Shown: positions 26,122 to 37,660, counted from the first letter of the stretch. The stretch is 53,332 nt of DNA from Pseudomonas sp. KK4 (GCF_001984065.1 NZ_LYVP01000031.1:1-53332), one strand, 5' to 3'. Made by a program: numbers and translations. Notes: generated by a model from the letters alone, not told the origin.

Positions 26122-26430
26122 TCACTTGAAGCGATGAACGTTCGACAGTTGCTTGTTGACGCTGAAGTTCTTACGGTAAATCAGTGCCATCTTGCCGATA
26201 ACCTGAACCAGATCCGCTTTGCCGACCTTGCACAGTTCTGCAATGGACGCCAGGCGCGATTCGCGATCGAGGATGTTGAGCTTGATCTTGATCAGCTCGT
26301 GATCCGCCAGGGCGCGTTCAAGTTCGGCTAACACACCTTCAGTCAAACCGTTGTCAGCCACAATCAATACTGGTTTCAGATGGTGGCCAATGGATTTGTA
26401 CTGTTTCTTCTGCTCTTGAGTGAGCGGCAT
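26122..26430 (-). CDS. yhbY: CRM-domain RNA-binding protein YhbY
   Basis: A 102-residue protein of the CRM family that associates with the 50S ribosomal precursor. The domain fills the whole chain: MPLTQEQKKQYKSIGHHLKP, then GLTEGVLAELERALADHELI, and a GxxG-like loop near VGKADLVQVIGKMALIYRK. It is divergent from rlmE, as in E. coli, with a perfect palindrome in the shared gap. The direction, opposite to the flanking operons, is typical. Confidence 0.94.
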   Translation of the reverse strand: MPLTQEQKKQYKSIGHHLKPVLIVADNGLTEGVLAELERALADHELIKIKLNILDRESRLASIAELCKVGKADLVQVIGKMALIYRKNFSVNKQLSNVHRFK

Positions 26431-26455
26431 AATCTGACCCTTTCGTCTGGATTCT

Positions 26456-26476
26456 GTAAAATGGCGGCCATTTTAC
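26456..26476. promoter_or_regulatory. Perfect 21-base palindrome between yhbY and rlmE
   Basis: GTAAAATGGC-G-GCCATTTTAC is a perfect inverted repeat with ten-base arms. It lies in the 101-base divergent promoter gap, 26 bases from yhbY and 56 bases from rlmE. It may be an operator or an overlapping pair of -10 regions (TAAAAT on each strand). No regulator is assigned. Confidence 0.6.
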
Positions 26477-26531
26477 CCGAGGGTTCGTGGATCCGCCCAA
26501 CTAATCACGACCCTTATCATCGAGGTGCCCA

Positions 26532-27161
26532 ATGGCGCGTTCCAAGACAAGCCTTGGTTGGCTGAAACGACATGTCAATGATCCCTATGTGAAGCAGGCG
26601 CAGAAGGATGGCTACCGCTCACGGGCGAGTTACAAGCTTCTGGAGGTCCAGGAGAAATACAAGCTGATCCGCCCGGGAATGAGCGTTGTCGATCTGGGGG
26701 CGGCGCCCGGTGGCTGGTCGCAGGTCACCAGCCGGCTGATCGGCGGTCAGGGGCGTCTGATCGCCTCGGACATCCTGGAAATGGACAGCATTCCGGACGT
26801 GACTTTCATCCAGGGTGACTTCACCCAGGATGAAGTGCTCGCCCGGATCCTTGAAGCCGTGGGTAATTCGCAGGTGGACCTTGTGATTTCCGATATGGCC
26901 CCCAATATGAGTGGTACGCCTGCGGTAGATATGCCAAAAGCCATGTTTCTTTGCGAGTTGGCGCTTGATCTGGCGGCTCGGATACTCAAGCCGGGCGGCA
27001 ATTTCGTGATCAAGGTTTTTCAGGGCGAAGGATTCGATGCTTACGTGAAGGACGCTCGTCAGAAATTCGACAAGGTCCAGATGATCAAGCCGGACTCTTC
27101 CCGTGGCAGTTCTCGCGAGCAATACATGCTGGCTTGGGGTTACCGCGGTCACAGTGAATGA
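26532..27161 (+). CDS. rlmE: 23S rRNA 2'-O-methyltransferase RlmE (RrmJ/FtsJ)
   Basis: A 209-residue SAM-dependent enzyme that methylates U2552 of 23S rRNA. The SAM motif [14 protein letters not shown] lies at about residues 52-65. The catalytic K-D-K-E tetrad can be placed at Lys35, Asp121 (VISDMAPN), Lys161 ([11 protein letters not shown]) and Glu196 ([11 protein letters not shown]). It is followed by ftsH after 194 bases that contain only promoter-like sequence. In E. coli rlmE is heat-induced together with ftsH; no clear sigma-32 site was found here. Confidence 0.96.
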   Translation: MARSKTSLGWLKRHVNDPYVKQAQKDGYRSRASYKLLEVQEKYKLIRPGMSVVDLGAAPGGWSQVTSRLIGGQGRLIASDILEMDSIPDVTFIQGDFTQDEVLARILEAVGNSQVDLVISDMAPNMSGTPAVDMPKAMFLCELALDLAARILKPGGNFVIKVFQGEGFDAYVKDARQKFDKVQMIKPDSSRGSSREQYMLAWGYRGHSE

Positions 27162-27355
27162 AACGAGGTTTTTTCGGTGGGGCGATAGGTTTTTCGTATT
27201 TCGCCCTGCGTGCATAAGCGAATATTGTGTAGAAAGTGTTTCACAAAGGGTTACAGACGGCGCCTGCCAGAGTCGTAGGTAATGTAGTAAGTTAGGCCGG
27301 TGAATATCATGCGAAGCGCGCGCCAACAGCGGCGCTTGCTTCAGAGGGTAGTTAA

Positions 27356-29275
27356 TTGAACGATATGGCAAAGAATCTGATCCTGTGGTTGATCATCGCG
27401 GCTGTCCTGGTGACAGTGATGAACAACTTCTCCAGTCCTAACGAGCCGCAGACCCTCAACTATTCCGACTTCATCCAGCAGGTCAAGGATGGCAAAGTCG
27501 AGCGCGTGGCGGTTGATGGCTACGTGATCACCGGCAAGCGCAACGATGGCGACAGCTTCAAGACCATTCGTCCAGCCATCCAGGACAACGGCCTGATCGG
27601 CGACCTGGTGGACAATCATGTCGTGGTCGAAGGCAAGCAACCTGAACAGCAAAGCATCTGGACTCAACTCCTGGTGGCAAGCTTCCCGATCCTGGTGATC
27701 ATCGCCGTGTTCATGTTCTTCATGCGGCAGATGCAGGGTGGTGCTGGCGGTAAGGGCGGGCCGATGAGTTTCGGCAAGAGCAAGGCGCGTCTGCTTTCCG
27801 AAGATCAGGTAAAGACTACCTTGGCTGACGTTGCCGGTTGCGACGAAGCCAAGGAAGAGGTTGGCGAACTGGTCGAGTTCCTGCGTGATCCGGGCAAGTT
27901 CCAGCGTCTGGGGGGTCGTATTCCTCGCGGCGTGTTAATGGTGGGTCCTCCAGGTACTGGTAAGACCTTGCTGGCCAAGGCGATTGCCGGCGAAGCCAAA
28001 GTGCCGTTCTTCACTATTTCCGGTTCTGACTTCGTCGAGATGTTCGTCGGCGTGGGTGCCAGTCGTGTTCGCGACATGTTCGAGCAGGCCAAGAAGCACG
28101 CGCCATGCATCATCTTCATCGATGAAATCGACGCCGTCGGTCGCCACCGTGGCGCTGGCATGGGCGGCGGTCACGATGAGCGTGAGCAGACTCTCAACCA
28201 GTTGCTGGTGGAGATGGATGGCTTTGAAATGAACGACGGCATCATCGTGATTGCTGCCACCAACCGTCCTGACGTGCTTGACCCAGCGCTGCTGCGTCCA
28301 GGTCGTTTTGACCGTCAGGTTGTGGTGGGGTTGCCGGACATTCGCGGTCGCGAACAGATTCTCAAGGTGCACATGCGCAAAGTGCCGATGGGTGACGATG
28401 TTGCCCCGGCCGTGATCGCGCGTGGTACGCCTGGCTTCTCCGGTGCCGACTTGGCCAACCTGGTGAACGAGGCCTCGCTGTTTGCCGCTCGTGCCGGTAA
28501 GCGCATTGTTGAAATGAAAGAGTTTGAGCTGGCCAAAGACAAGATCATGATGGGTGCCGAGCGCAAATCCATGGTCATGTCCGAGAAAGAAAAGCAAAAC
28601 ACCGCTTATCACGAAGCCGGTCATGCCATCGTTGGTCGCGTCGTGCCTGAGCATGATCCGGTGTACAAGGTTTCGATCATCCCGCGCGGTCGCGCGCTGG
28701 GTGTCACCATGTTCCTGCCGGAAGAAGATCGTTACAGCCTGTCCAAGCGCGCATTGATCAGTCAGATCTGCTCGCTCTACGGCGGTCGTATCGCCGAAGA
28801 AATGACCTTGGGCTTCGATGGTGTCACCACCGGTGCCTCCAACGACATCATGCGTGCCAGCCAGATTGCGCGGAACATGGTGACCAAGTGGGGGTTGTCG
28901 GAGAAGCTCGGTCCGCTGATGTACGCCGAAGAAGAGGGCGAAGTGTTCCTCGGTCGCGGCGGCGGTGGTCAGAATGCAAGCTTCTCGGGTGAGACCGCGA
29001 AACTGATCGACTCCGAAGTTCGCAGCATCATTGATCAGTGCTACGGCACGGCAAAGCAGATCCTCACGGACAACCGTGACAAGCTCGACGCCATGGCCGA
29101 TGCCTTGATGAAGTATGAGACGATTGATGCCGAGCAAATCGATGACATCATGGCGGGTCGCACCCCTCGCGAACCTCGTGATTGGTCGGGTGGTACCGGA
29201 ACATCCGGAACGCCACCAGCGGTGCAGGACGAGCGTCCGCAAACTCCTATCGGCGGTCCGGCTGCTGACGTTTAA
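27356..29275 (+). CDS. ftsH: ATP-dependent zinc metalloprotease FtsH
   Basis: A 639-residue inner-membrane AAA+ protease that degrades LpxC, sigma-32 and misfolded membrane proteins. There are two membrane helices (about residues 6-22 and 105-126) with a periplasmic domain between them. Walker [14 protein letters not shown] is near residue 197, and the second region of homology is in [19 protein letters not shown]. The zinc site is HEAGH at 419-423. I use the TTG start at 27356 because GAGGG lies at good spacing; an ATG three codons on is the alternative. Its likely substrates encoded nearby include RpoH-controlled chaperone partners only indirectly. Confidence 0.97.
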   Translation: MNDMAKNLILWLIIAAVLVTVMNNFSSPNEPQTLNYSDFIQQVKDGKVERVAVDGYVITGKRNDGDSFKTIRPAIQDNGLIGDLVDNHVVVEGKQPEQQSIWTQLLVASFPILVIIAVFMFFMRQMQGGAGGKGGPMSFGKSKARLLSEDQVKTTLADVAGCDEAKEEVGELVEFLRDPGKFQRLGGRIPRGVLMVGPPGTGKTLLAKAIAGEAKVPFFTISGSDFVEMFVGVGASRVRDMFEQAKKHAPCIIFIDEIDAVGRHRGAGMGGGHDEREQTLNQLLVEMDGFEMNDGIIVIAATNRPDVLDPALLRPGRFDRQVVVGLPDIRGREQILKVHMRKVPMGDDVAPAVIARGTPGFSGADLANLVNEASLFAARAGKRIVEMKEFELAKDKIMMGAERKSMVMSEKEKQNTAYHEAGHAIVGRVVPEHDPVYKVSIIPRGRALGVTMFLPEEDRYSLSKRALISQICSLYGGRIAEEMTLGFDGVTTGASNDIMRASQIARNMVTKWGLSEKLGPLMYAEEEGEVFLGRGGGGQNASFSGETAKLIDSEVRSIIDQCYGTAKQILTDNRDKLDAMADALMKYETIDAEQIDDIMAGRTPREPRDWSGGTGTSGTPPAVQDERPQTPIGGPAADV

Positions 29276-29283
29276 GGTTTGAA

Positions 29284-30135
29284 ATGACTTCTGTTCAGTC
29301 CTCGACCCGGTTGCCTTGCGGCAACCGGGTTCTTGATTTGGCCCATACGCATGTCATGGGCATTCTCAATGTCACTCCCGATTCTTTCTCTGATGGCGGC
29401 CAGTACAGCCAGCTGGATGCAGCCTTGCGTCACGCCGAGGCCATGGTCGCGGCCGGCGCTACGCTGATCGATGTTGGTGGCGAATCGACACGGCCGGGCG
29501 CCAGGGCGGTATCGCCGCTGGAGGAGCTCGAGCGCGTTGCGCCGGTCGTCGAGCGTATCAGTCGCGAGTTGGATGTCATTATCTCGGTCGACACCTCTAC
29601 GCCAGCCGTCATGCGTGAAACAGCGCGGCTCGGGGCCGGGTTGATCAATGATGTGCGCTCGCTGCGCCGCGATGGCGCGCTGGATGCTGCGGCGGCAACC
29701 GGTTTGCCGGTCTGCCTGATGCATATGCTCGGTGAGCCTGGAGATATGCAGGATAATCCGCATTATCGGGACGTCACCAAAGAGGTGGGTGAGTTCCTTG
29801 CCGAGCGCATGGCTCAATGTGCTTTGGCGGGTATTGCTGCCGAACGGATCATTCTGGACCCCGGTTTTGGCTTCGCAAAAAACTTGCAGCACAATCTAAG
29901 CTTGTTCAAACATATGGATGCTTTGCATGCCTTGGGCAGACCCCTGTTGGTCGGTGTTTCCCGCAAAAGCATGATAGGGCAGGCGTTGAATCGCCCGGTG
30001 GGAGAGCGCCTTTATGGTGGGCTCGCCCTCGCGGCGCTGGCTTCCCACAAAGGTGCGCGTATATTGCGCGTCCATGATGTAGCCGAAACAGTCGATGTGG
30101 TGAAGATGATCACCGCAGTGGAATCAGCCGAATAA
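29284..30135 (+). CDS. folP: Dihydropteroate synthase
   Basis: A 283-residue TIM-barrel enzyme that joins p-aminobenzoate to the pterin in folate synthesis and is the sulfonamide target. Signature blocks are [27 protein letters not shown], the pterin-site DPGFGFAKN and [11 protein letters not shown]. It starts eight bases after ftsH and is followed by glmM after 16 bases, an order shared with E. coli. No resistance-type insertion is seen in the loops. Confidence 0.97.
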   Translation: MTSVQSSTRLPCGNRVLDLAHTHVMGILNVTPDSFSDGGQYSQLDAALRHAEAMVAAGATLIDVGGESTRPGARAVSPLEELERVAPVVERISRELDVIISVDTSTPAVMRETARLGAGLINDVRSLRRDGALDAAAATGLPVCLMHMLGEPGDMQDNPHYRDVTKEVGEFLAERMAQCALAGIAAERIILDPGFGFAKNLQHNLSLFKHMDALHALGRPLLVGVSRKSMIGQALNRPVGERLYGGLALAALASHKGARILRVHDVAETVDVVKMITAVESAE

Positions 30136-30151
30136 GAGTGAAGGAGCGTTT

Positions 30152-31489
30152 ATGGCTAGGAAATATTTTGGTACTGATGGCATTCGCGGCCGAGTGGGCG
30201 AATACCCGATTACCCCTGATTTCATGCTCAAGCTCGGCTGGGCCGCCGGTATGGCGTTCCGCAAGATGGGCGCCTGCAAGGTGCTGGTGGGCAAGGACAC
30301 TCGAATTTCCGGATACATGTTTGAATCGGCACTTGAAGCCGGACTCACTTCCGCCGGTGCTGACGTCATGCTTCTCGGACCTATGCCAACCCCGGCCATC
30401 GCCTATCTGACGCGTACTTTTCATGCTGAAGCCGGTATCGTAATCAGTGCTTCGCACAATCCGCATGATGATAATGGCATCAAGTTCTTTTCCGGCAAGG
30501 GCACCAAGCTCCCGGATGAAGTCGAGCAGATGATCGAAGAGTTGCTGGACACGCCGATGACGGTGGTTGAGTCGAGCAAGATCGGCAAGGTGTCGCGAAT
30601 CAACGACGCCTCCGGCCGTTATATCGAATTCTGTAAAAGCAGTGTGCCGACCGGTACCAGCTTCTCGGGCCTCAAAGTCGTGCTCGACTGTGCCCATGGT
30701 GCGACTTACAAGGTCGCGCCTAGCGTATTCCGTGAACTGGGTGCCGATGTCGTGGTTCTGTCCGCGCAGCCCAATGGCTTGAACATCAACGATAATTGCG
30801 GTTCGACCCATATGGGGCAACTGCAGGCAGCCGTTCTGGCTGAGCATGCCGATCTGGGTATTGCATTCGACGGTGACGGCGACCGGGTTCTGATGGTTGA
30901 TCACACCGGCGCAATCGTCGATGGCGACGAGTTGCTGTACATCATCGCGCGCGATCTGCATGAGCGTAACAAGCTGCAAGGTGGTGTGGTCGGTACGCTG
31001 ATGAGCAACCTGGGGCTGGAATTGGCCCTGGCAGACCTGGCAATTCCATTCGTGCGCGCCAATGTTGGCGACCGTTATGTGATTGCTGACCTGCTTGAGC
31101 GCAACTGGCTGGTGGGTGGGGAAAACTCCGGTCATATTGTTTGCTTCAATCACACCACGACGGGCGATGCGATCATTGCTGCATTGCAGGTGTTGATGGC
31201 GCTCAAAACCCGCTCCGAAGGCCTGGCTCAGGCTCGACAGGCGTTGCGCAAATGCCCTCAAGTGCTGATCAACGTGCGTTTCGGTGGCGGTGCAAGCCCC
31301 CTCGATCACCCGTCGGTCAAGGAGGCCAGTGAGCGCGTAACCAAAGCCATGGCGGGTCGCGGGCGTGTGTTGTTGCGCAAGTCTGGAACAGAGCCGCTGG
31401 TGCGTGTGATGGTCGAAGGTGAAGACGAAACACAGGTTCGCGGCTACGCCGAAGAACTGGCAAAGCTGGTTACTGAAGTTTCTGCCTGA
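30152..31489 (+). CDS. glmM: Phosphoglucosamine mutase
   Basis: A 445-residue enzyme that converts glucosamine-6-P to glucosamine-1-P for UDP-GlcNAc, peptidoglycan and LPS. The phosphoserine loop [19 protein letters not shown] places the catalytic Ser at 101. The metal loop is [13 protein letters not shown], the sugar loop has GGENSGHIV, and the phosphate loop is [22 protein letters not shown] precedes the ATG. It is co-directional with folP and tpiA. Confidence 0.97.
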   Translation: MARKYFGTDGIRGRVGEYPITPDFMLKLGWAAGMAFRKMGACKVLVGKDTRISGYMFESALEAGLTSAGADVMLLGPMPTPAIAYLTRTFHAEAGIVISASHNPHDDNGIKFFSGKGTKLPDEVEQMIEELLDTPMTVVESSKIGKVSRINDASGRYIEFCKSSVPTGTSFSGLKVVLDCAHGATYKVAPSVFRELGADVVVLSAQPNGLNINDNCGSTHMGQLQAAVLAEHADLGIAFDGDGDRVLMVDHTGAIVDGDELLYIIARDLHERNKLQGGVVGTLMSNLGLELALADLAIPFVRANVGDRYVIADLLERNWLVGGENSGHIVCFNHTTTGDAIIAALQVLMALKTRSEGLAQARQALRKCPQVLINVRFGGGASPLDHPSVKEASERVTKAMAGRGRVLLRKSGTEPLVRVMVEGEDETQVRGYAEELAKLVTEVSA

Positions 31490-31555
31490 TTTCGGCTTGC
31501 CAGCCATGATTGTGTTGGGTAACATCTGCGCCCACTTTGACCGACGAGGTACAGC

Positions 31556-32311
31556 ATGCGTCGCCCTATGGTAGCTGGTAACTGGAAGATGCACGGTACC
31601 CGCGCCAGCGTCGCTGAGCTGATCAACGGCCTTCGTGACTTGGCCTTGCCGAGCGGTGTCGATGTAGCGGTATTCCCGCCTTGCTTGCATATCAATCAAG
31701 TGATTGATGGCCTGGAAGGCAAGCTGATTTCGGTCGGCGCGCAAAACTCTGCGGTGGAATCCATGCAAGGCGCATTGACAGGCGAAGTTGCGCCGAGTCA
31801 GTTGGTGGATGCAGGTTGTTCCCTGGTACTTGTCGGGCATTCCGAACGTCGCCAGATCATGGGTGAGCAGGACGGTATGCTTGTTCGCAAGTTTGCGGCG
31901 GCACAGGCAAGTGGCTTGATTCCGGTGCTGTGCGTGGGGGAAACCCTGGAGCAGCGCGAAGCCGGCCAAACGCTTGAGGTTGTCTCGCGTCAGTTGGGCA
32001 GCGTCATCGACGAGTTGGGTGTCGACGTGTTTGCAAGGGCAGTAATCGCTTACGAGCCGGTCTGGGCCATTGGAACCGGGCTGACTGCTTCACCGCAACA
32101 GGCGCAGGATGTGCATGCAGCCATCCGTGCTCAGTTGGCGGAAAAAAATTCTGAAGTCGCGCAAGGTGTGCGGCTTCTATACGGCGGCAGCGTGAAGGCG
32201 GCCAATGCGGTCGAACTGTTCGGCATGCCGGATATCGATGGGGGCCTCATTGGTGGGGCTTCCCTGAATGCAGATGAGTTCGGTGCGATCTGTCGCGCCG
32301 CGGGAAACTGA
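31556..32311 (+). CDS. tpiA: Triosephosphate isomerase
   Basis: A 251-residue TIM-barrel enzyme that interconverts dihydroxyacetone phosphate and glyceraldehyde-3-P. Catalytic residues are in place: Lys11 (GNWKMHG), His95 (LVGHSERR) and Glu167 ([10 protein letters not shown]), with phosphate-gripper loop [10 protein letters not shown]. It lies between glmM and secG, a pseudomonad arrangement; E. coli has no tpiA here. secG starts four bases after the stop. Confidence 0.97.
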   Translation: MRRPMVAGNWKMHGTRASVAELINGLRDLALPSGVDVAVFPPCLHINQVIDGLEGKLISVGAQNSAVESMQGALTGEVAPSQLVDAGCSLVLVGHSERRQIMGEQDGMLVRKFAAAQASGLIPVLCVGETLEQREAGQTLEVVSRQLGSVIDELGVDVFARAVIAYEPVWAIGTGLTASPQQAQDVHAAIRAQLAEKNSEVAQGVRLLYGGSVKAANAVELFGMPDIDGGLIGGASLNADEFGAICRAAGN

Positions 32312-32315
32312 AAAA

Positions 32316-32699
32316 ATGCTGGAAACAGTCGTAGTCGTTTTTCATCTGCTGGGTGCATTGGGCGTAGTTGCCTTGGTATTGCTGCAGCAGGGTAAAGGTG
32401 CGGATGCTGGCGCGTCTTTCGGAGCAGGTGCTTCAAATACTGTGTTCGGAAGCCAAGGTTCCTCTACCTTTCTTAGTAAGTTTACTGCTATACTTGCCGC
32501 AGGTTTCTTCATAACCAGCTTGGGGTTAGGTTACTTTGCTAAAGAGAAAGCTCACCAGCTGACTCAAGTAGGTTTGCCAAATCCAGCGGTGTTGGAAGTT
32601 CCAAAGCAACAACCGGCTTCTGACGATGTCCCGGTGCTTCAAGAGCAAAAGTCGGCTACTCCAGCGACTGACGTACCTCCAGCTCAAGGGCAGAAGTAA
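32316..32699 (+). CDS. secG: Preprotein translocase subunit SecG
   Basis: A 127-residue inner-membrane subunit of SecYEG. Two helices are visible: [20 protein letters not shown] near the start and [20 protein letters not shown] around residues 50-72. The loop [20 protein letters not shown] between them is the family hallmark. The C-terminal tail is Pro/Gln-rich and variable. ATG 32316 is chosen because the conserved first helix begins there. tRNA-Leu lies 22 bases after the stop and is probably on the same transcript. Confidence 0.95.
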   Translation: MLETVVVVFHLLGALGVVALVLLQQGKGADAGASFGAGASNTVFGSQGSSTFLSKFTAILAAGFFITSLGLGYFAKEKAHQLTQVGLPNPAVLEVPKQQPASDDVPVLQEQKSATPATDVPPAQGQK

Positions 32700-32721
32700 G
32701 AAGGGTTTCAAACGTAGTATT

Positions 32722-32807
32722 GCCGAGGTGGTGGAATTGGTAGACACGCAACCTTGAGGTGGTTGTGCCCATAGGGTGTAGGGGTTCGAGTCCCCTTCTC
32801 GGTACCA
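32722..32807 (+). tRNA. tRNA-Leu(GAG)
   Basis: An 86-base class II tRNA with the acceptor GCCGAGG/CTTCTCGG region, anticodon stem CAACC/GGTTG and loop TTGAGGT giving anticodon GAG. It has a variable arm, T-arm GGGGTTCGAGTCCCC and encoded CCA. It follows secG as leuU does in E. coli. Confidence 0.96.
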
Positions 32808-32815
32808 ATTAGTCA

Positions 32816-32845
32816 GGAGAGCCCGCTGTTGCGGGCTTTCTTGCA
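32816..32845 (+). terminator. Hairpin after tRNA-Leu
   Basis: AGCCCGC-TGTT-GCGGGCT is a seven-base stem followed by TTCTTG. It should end or process the secG-tRNA-Leu transcript before the initiator tRNA gene. Confidence 0.75.
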
Positions 32846-32904
32846 GGTGGAAGGTTACATTGACCCTGTAGGGGATCGGTCGTATACTTCCGCCCCAGCT
32901 TTGT

Positions 32905-32981
<77 letters not shown>

Positions 32982-32989
32982 GTTTAAGG

Positions 32990-33011
32990 AGCCCCTTTTA
33001 AGGGGCTTTTT
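32990..33011 (+). terminator. Terminator after initiator tRNA
   Basis: AGCCCCTT-TT-AAGGGGCT is a perfect eight-base stem with a T5 tract, nine bases past the tRNA. A second hairpin without a T-tract (AACGCCG/CGGCGTT) follows at 33029-33051. Confidence 0.88.
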
Positions 33012-33056
33012 GTTAGCTGGACACTTTCAACGCCGCTGTTCGACGGCGTTTCAAGG

Positions 33057-33079
33057 ATGGGCGTTTCGCCCATTTTTTT
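33057..33079 (+). terminator. Second T-tract terminator before rimP
   Basis: ATGGGCG-TTT-CGCCCAT with a T7 run. Together with the one at 32990-33011 it gives two intrinsic terminators in tandem upstream of rimP-nusA, which leaves about 40 bases for the rimP promoter and ribosome site unless the operon is read through from the tRNA. Confidence 0.85.
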
Positions 33080-33119
33080 ATTTTGCATAGCATGCACATA
33101 CATGCACTAGGGGGTTCAG

Positions 33120-33578
33120 GTGTCGAGCAAGCTAGAAGAGTTGCAGGCCTTGCTGGCCCCGGTGGTCGTGGCCCTAGGCTATGAATGCTGGGGTATTGAG
33201 TTTTCGGCTCAAGGTCGCCACTCAATGTTGCGCGTTTATATCGATAAAGAGGGCGGTGTGCTGGTGGACGATTGCGCCATCGTAAGCCGTCAGATCAGCG
33301 GTGTCCTGGATGTTGAAGATCCAATCTCCGTTGAATACACCCTTGAAGTTTCCTCGCCTGGCATGGAACGCCCGCTGTTCACTCTTGAGCAGTTTGCAAA
33401 ATTTGCCGGTGAACAAGTGAAGATCAAGCTGCGCTCGCCTTTTGAAGGACGACGCAACTTTCAGGGCCTTCTGCGCGGTGTAGAAGAGCAGGACGTCGTG
33501 GTGCAGGTAGAAGACCATGAGTTCCTGTTGCCGATCGATATGATCGACAAGGCCAACATTATTCCCAGTTTTGACTGA
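33120..33578 (+). CDS. rimP: Ribosome maturation factor RimP
   Basis: A 152-residue cytoplasmic factor for 30S subunit assembly. The N-terminal domain has [20 protein letters not shown] and [19 protein letters not shown], with family motif [13 protein letters not shown], and an Sm-like C-terminal domain. The start is GTG at 33120, which keeps [23 protein letters not shown] lies before it. First protein gene of the nusA-infB operon. Confidence 0.95.
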   Translation: MSSKLEELQALLAPVVVALGYECWGIEFSAQGRHSMLRVYIDKEGGVLVDDCAIVSRQISGVLDVEDPISVEYTLEVSSPGMERPLFTLEQFAKFAGEQVKIKLRSPFEGRRNFQGLLRGVEEQDVVVQVEDHEFLLPIDMIDKANIIPSFD

Positions 33579-33625
33579 GACGCGGATCCCGCGGATCCAA
33601 TGGCTTGCGAAAGGCGAGGCGTACG

Positions 33626-35107
33626 ATGAGCAAAGAAGTACTGCTGGTTGTTGAGTCGGTATCCAATGAAAAGGGCGTACCGGCAAACGTGATTTTTGAA
33701 GCGCTGGAGCTGGCTCTGGCCACTGCCACCAAAAAGCGTTTTGAAGACGAAGTTGATCTGCGTGTGGAAATCAATCGCCACACCGGTTCCTACGAGACAT
33801 TCCGTCGCTGGACGGTCGTAGAAGAAGATGATCTGGACGATCCGGCCATCGAAACCTGGCCGAGCAAGGTTGCTGAAACGCACCCTGGCGCCAAGGTTGG
33901 CGACGTAGTCGAAGAAAAGATCGAGTCCATCGAATTTGGTCGCATCGCTGCACAGACTGCCAAGCAAGTCATCGTGCAGAAAGTTCGCGAAGCCGAGCGC
34001 GCCCAGGTGGTTGACGCTTACCGCGAACGCCTGGGTGAAATCATCTCTGGCACCGTGAAGAAAGTGACCCGCGACAACGTGATCGTCGATCTGGGCAACA
34101 ACGCCGAAGCGTTGCTGGCCCGTGAAGACATCATTTCTCGCGAAACCTTCCGTGTTGGCGTGCGCCTGCGTGCGCTGCTCAAGGAAATCCGCACCGAGAA
34201 CCGCGGCCCACAGCTGATCCTGTCGCGTACCGCGCCGGAAATGCTGATCGAGCTGTTCCGCATCGAAGTGCCGGAGATTGCCGAGGGCCTGATCGAAGTG
34301 ATGGCTGCGTCCCGTGACCCGGGATCCCGTGCCAAGATCGCCGTTCGATCCAAGGACAAACGCATCGACCCGCAAGGCGCTTGCATTGGTATGCGCGGTT
34401 CGCGTGTACAGGCAGTGTCGGGCGAGCTGGGCGGTGAGCGTGTTGATATCGTTCTGTGGGACGACAACCCGGCTCAGTTCGTGATCAATGCCATGTCCCC
34501 GGCAGAGGTTGCGGCAATTATCGTTGACGAAGATGCCCATGCCATGGACATCGCCGTTGGCGCAGACAATCTGGCTCAGGCCATCGGTCGCGGTGGTCAG
34601 AACGTGCGTCTGGCCAGCCAATTGACTGGCTGGACTCTGAACGTGATGACCGAATCGGACATCCAGGCTAAGCAGCAAGCAGAAACCGGCGACATCCTGC
34701 GCAACTTCATCGACGAGCTGGAAGTCGACGAAGAACTGGCACAGGTGCTGGTAGATGAAGGCTTTACCAGCCTGGAAGAGATTGCCTACGTACCGTTGGA
34801 AGAAATGCTCAACATCGACGGCTTTGACGAAGACATCGTCAACGAGCTTCGCGCTCGTGCCAAGGATCGTTTGTTGACCAAAGCCATCGCTACTGAGGAA
34901 AAGCTGGCAGACGCCCATCCGGCCGAAGACCTGCTCTCGCTTGAGGGTATGGACAAGGATTTGGCGATGGAACTGGCGGTGCGCGGCGTAATTACCCGCG
35001 AAGACCTGGCCGAGCAGTCTATTGACGATCTGCTCGACATCGACGGCATTGACGATGATCGTGCCGGCAAGTTGATCATGGCCGCCCGAGCCCACTGGTT
35101 CGAGTAA
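33626..35107 (+). CDS. nusA: Transcription termination/antitermination factor NusA
   Basis: A 493-residue RNA polymerase-binding factor for pausing, termination and antitermination. Domains in order are an N-terminal polymerase-binding domain (about 1-125), S1 (135-200), KH1 and KH2 (200-345; [19 protein letters not shown] and [18 protein letters not shown]), and two acidic AR repeats ([20 protein letters not shown] and [18 protein letters not shown]). ATG 33626 is used because [19 protein letters not shown] is the family start; an in-frame TTG lies upstream. In E. coli NusA autoregulates this operon through leader terminators, and similar hairpins are present here. Confidence 0.97.
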   Translation: MSKEVLLVVESVSNEKGVPANVIFEALELALATATKKRFEDEVDLRVEINRHTGSYETFRRWTVVEEDDLDDPAIETWPSKVAETHPGAKVGDVVEEKIESIEFGRIAAQTAKQVIVQKVREAERAQVVDAYRERLGEIISGTVKKVTRDNVIVDLGNNAEALLAREDIISRETFRVGVRLRALLKEIRTENRGPQLILSRTAPEMLIELFRIEVPEIAEGLIEVMAASRDPGSRAKIAVRSKDKRIDPQGACIGMRGSRVQAVSGELGGERVDIVLWDDNPAQFVINAMSPAEVAAIIVDEDAHAMDIAVGADNLAQAIGRGGQNVRLASQLTGWTLNVMTESDIQAKQQAETGDILRNFIDELEVDEELAQVLVDEGFTSLEEIAYVPLEEMLNIDGFDEDIVNELRARAKDRLLTKAIATEEKLADAHPAEDLLSLEGMDKDLAMELAVRGVITREDLAEQSIDDLLDIDGIDDDRAGKLIMAARAHWFE

Positions 35108-35134
35108 TTAGGCGCGGCCTGAGGAGAGAAGTGC

Positions 35135-37660
35135 ATGACGCAAGTCACGGTGAAACAACTGGCCGATGAGGTCAAAACACCGGTAGAGCGCCTGTTGCAG
35201 CAGATGCGTGAGGCAGGTCTGCCGCACACCGCCGCCGAAGAACATGTGACTGACAGTGAGAAGCAATCCTTGCTGACTCACTTGAAGAGCAGCCACAAGG
35301 CGAAAGTGGAAGAACCACGCAAGATTACGCTGCAGCGTAAAACCACCAGCACCCTGCGTGTTGCTGGCAGCAAAAGCATCAGCGTTGAAGTACGCAAGAA
35401 GAAAGTCTTCGTACAGCGCAGCCCGGAAGAAATCGAAGCCGAGCGCAAGCGTGAACTGGATGAACGTCGCGCAGTAGAAAATGCTGCCCGTCAGAAGGCT
35501 GAAGAAGAAGCCAAGCGTCGCGCCGAAGAAGAAGCGCGTCGTCAGCCTGCTGCTGCGCCGACCGCTCCAGCCGAACCTGTTGCAGCGCCTGCTGCAGTGG
35601 CCGAACCTGTTCGCGAAAGCGCGCCGGTTGTGGCAGCTGCTCCGGCACCTGCGGCGGACGCTCGCAAGCGTGACGAACCACGCCGTCCGGACAAGCCACG
35701 TGCCGACGACAACAATCGTCGCGGTGGCGGCGATGGCGAGCGCAAGAACGCTCCGCATCGTGCTTCGGTCAAGGAAAAGGCGCCTGCTCCACGGGTTGCC
35801 CCACGTACTACCGACGAAGAGAGCGATGGCTTCCGTCGTGGTGGTCGCGGCAAGGCCAAGCTGAAGAAACGCAACGCGCACGGTTTCCAGAGCCCAACCG
35901 GCCCTGTCGTGCGTGAAGTGAAGATCGGCGAGACCATCACTGTGGGCGATCTGGCCCAGCAGATGTCGGTCAAGGCTGCTGAAATCATCAAGTTCATGTT
36001 CAAACTGGGTACTCCAGCGACCATCAACCAGGTGCTCGATCAGGAAACTGCTCAACTGGTAGCCGAAGAACTGGGCCACAAAGTGACCCTGGTCAGCGAC
36101 ACCGCTTTGGAAGATTCCCTGGCCGAGTCCCTGAAGTTCGAAGGCGAGGCAGTTGCCCGTGCGCCGGTCGTGACCGTGATGGGCCACGTTGACCACGGTA
36201 AGACTTCCCTGCTCGACTACATCCGTCGTGCCAAGGTGGCTGCTGGCGAAGCCGGTGGTATTACCCAGCACATCGGTGCCTACCACGTTGAAACCGACCG
36301 TGGCATGGTGACGTTCCTCGACACCCCAGGTCACGCCGCGTTCACCGCGATGCGTGCCCGTGGTGCCAAGGCGACCGACATCGTGATCCTGGTGGTTGCA
36401 GCGGACGACGGCGTAATGCCGCAAACCATCGAAGCTGTTCAGCATGCTCAGGCTGCTGGTGTTCCGCTGGTTGTCGCTGTGAACAAGATCGACAAGCCAG
36501 GTGCTGACCTCGATCGCATTCGTAGCGAGCTGTCGGTACATGGCGTGACGTCGGAAGAGTGGGGTGGCGACACTCCTTTCGTACCGGTTTCGGCCAAGAT
36601 GGGTACCGGTGTCGATGAACTGCTCGAAGCCGTTCTGCTGCAAGCCGAAGTTCTGGAGTTGACCGCAACGCCGTCGGCTCCTGGTCGTGGCGTCGTGGTT
36701 GAATCGCGTCTGGACAAGGGCCGTGGTCCGGTGGCTACCGTTCTGGTTCAGGACGGTACCCTGCGTCAGGGCGACATGGTTCTGGTCGGTTCGAACTATG
36801 GCCGCGTTCGCGCCATGCTCGACGAGAACGGCAAGCCAATCAAGGAAGCCGGTCCTGCCATCCCTGTCGAGATCCTCGGCCTGGACGGTACCCCGGACGC
36901 TGGCGACGAGATGAGCGTGGTTGCCGACGAGAAGAAAGCCCGTGAAGTGGCTCTGTTCCGTCAAGGCAAGTTCCGCGAAGTCAAACTGGCTCGTGCTCAC
37001 GCAGGCAAGCTGGAAAACATCTTCGAAAGCATGGGTCAGGAAGAGAAGAAGACGCTCAACATCGTCCTCAAATCCGATGTCCGTGGTTCGCTGGAAGCGT
37101 TGAACGGTGCCTTGAACGGCCTGGGTAACGACGAAGTGCAAGTGCGCGTGGTCGGTGGCGGTGTCGGTGGTATCACCGAGTCCGACGCCAACCTGGCACT
37201 GGCCTCCAACGCTGTTCTGTTCGGCTTCAACGTGCGTGCCGATGCCGGCGCTCGCAAGATCGTCGAGCAGGAAGGTCTGGATATGCGTTACTACAACGTG
37301 ATCTACGACATCATCGAAGACGTCAAGAAAGCCCTGACCGGCATGCTCGGCAGCGATGTTCGCGAGAACATCCTGGGTGTGGCCGAAGTGCGTGACGTGT
37401 TCCGTTCGCCGAAGTTTGGCGCGATCGCAGGTTGCATGGTTATCGAAGGTGTTGTTCACCGTAACCGTCCAATCCGTGTACTGCGTGAAGACATCGTTAT
37501 CTTCGAAGGCGAGCTGGAATCCCTGCGCCGCTTCAAGGATGACGCTTCCGAAGTACGTGCCGGCATGGAATGCGGTATCGGCGTGAAGAGCTACAACGAC
37601 GTCAAAGTCGGTGACAAGATCGAAGTCTTCGAGAAGGTTCAGGTTGCTCGCAGTCTCTAA
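35135..37660 (+). CDS. infB: Translation initiation factor IF-2
   Basis: An 841-residue GTPase that brings initiator tRNA to the 30S subunit. The IF2_N module is at the start ([20 protein letters not shown]). A long charged Ala/Arg/Glu-rich linker spans about 90-260, and a second IF2_N follows near 265-315. The G domain begins with [19 protein letters not shown] (G1 at 350-357), DTPGHAAF and [25 protein letters not shown] precedes the ATG. It lies 27 bases after nusA. An in-frame internal start, as for IF2-beta, is plausible but not tested. Confidence 0.97.
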   Translation: MTQVTVKQLADEVKTPVERLLQQMREAGLPHTAAEEHVTDSEKQSLLTHLKSSHKAKVEEPRKITLQRKTTSTLRVAGSKSISVEVRKKKVFVQRSPEEIEAERKRELDERRAVENAARQKAEEEAKRRAEEEARRQPAAAPTAPAEPVAAPAAVAEPVRESAPVVAAAPAPAADARKRDEPRRPDKPRADDNNRRGGGDGERKNAPHRASVKEKAPAPRVAPRTTDEESDGFRRGGRGKAKLKKRNAHGFQSPTGPVVREVKIGETITVGDLAQQMSVKAAEIIKFMFKLGTPATINQVLDQETAQLVAEELGHKVTLVSDTALEDSLAESLKFEGEAVARAPVVTVMGHVDHGKTSLLDYIRRAKVAAGEAGGITQHIGAYHVETDRGMVTFLDTPGHAAFTAMRARGAKATDIVILVVAADDGVMPQTIEAVQHAQAAGVPLVVAVNKIDKPGADLDRIRSELSVHGVTSEEWGGDTPFVPVSAKMGTGVDELLEAVLLQAEVLELTATPSAPGRGVVVESRLDKGRGPVATVLVQDGTLRQGDMVLVGSNYGRVRAMLDENGKPIKEAGPAIPVEILGLDGTPDAGDEMSVVADEKKAREVALFRQGKFREVKLARAHAGKLENIFESMGQEEKKTLNIVLKSDVRGSLEALNGALNGLGNDEVQVRVVGGGVGGITESDANLALASNAVLFGFNVRADAGARKIVEQEGLDMRYYNVIYDIIEDVKKALTGMLGSDVRENILGVAEVRDVFRSPKFGAIAGCMVIEGVVHRNRPIRVLREDIVIFEGELESLRRFKDDASEVRAGMECGIGVKSYNDVKVGDKIEVFEKVQVARSL

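Noticed and set aside
33000..33120. Repeated short palindromes as a CRISPR array
   Set aside because: The hairpins differ in sequence and spacing and carry T-tracts; they are terminators.
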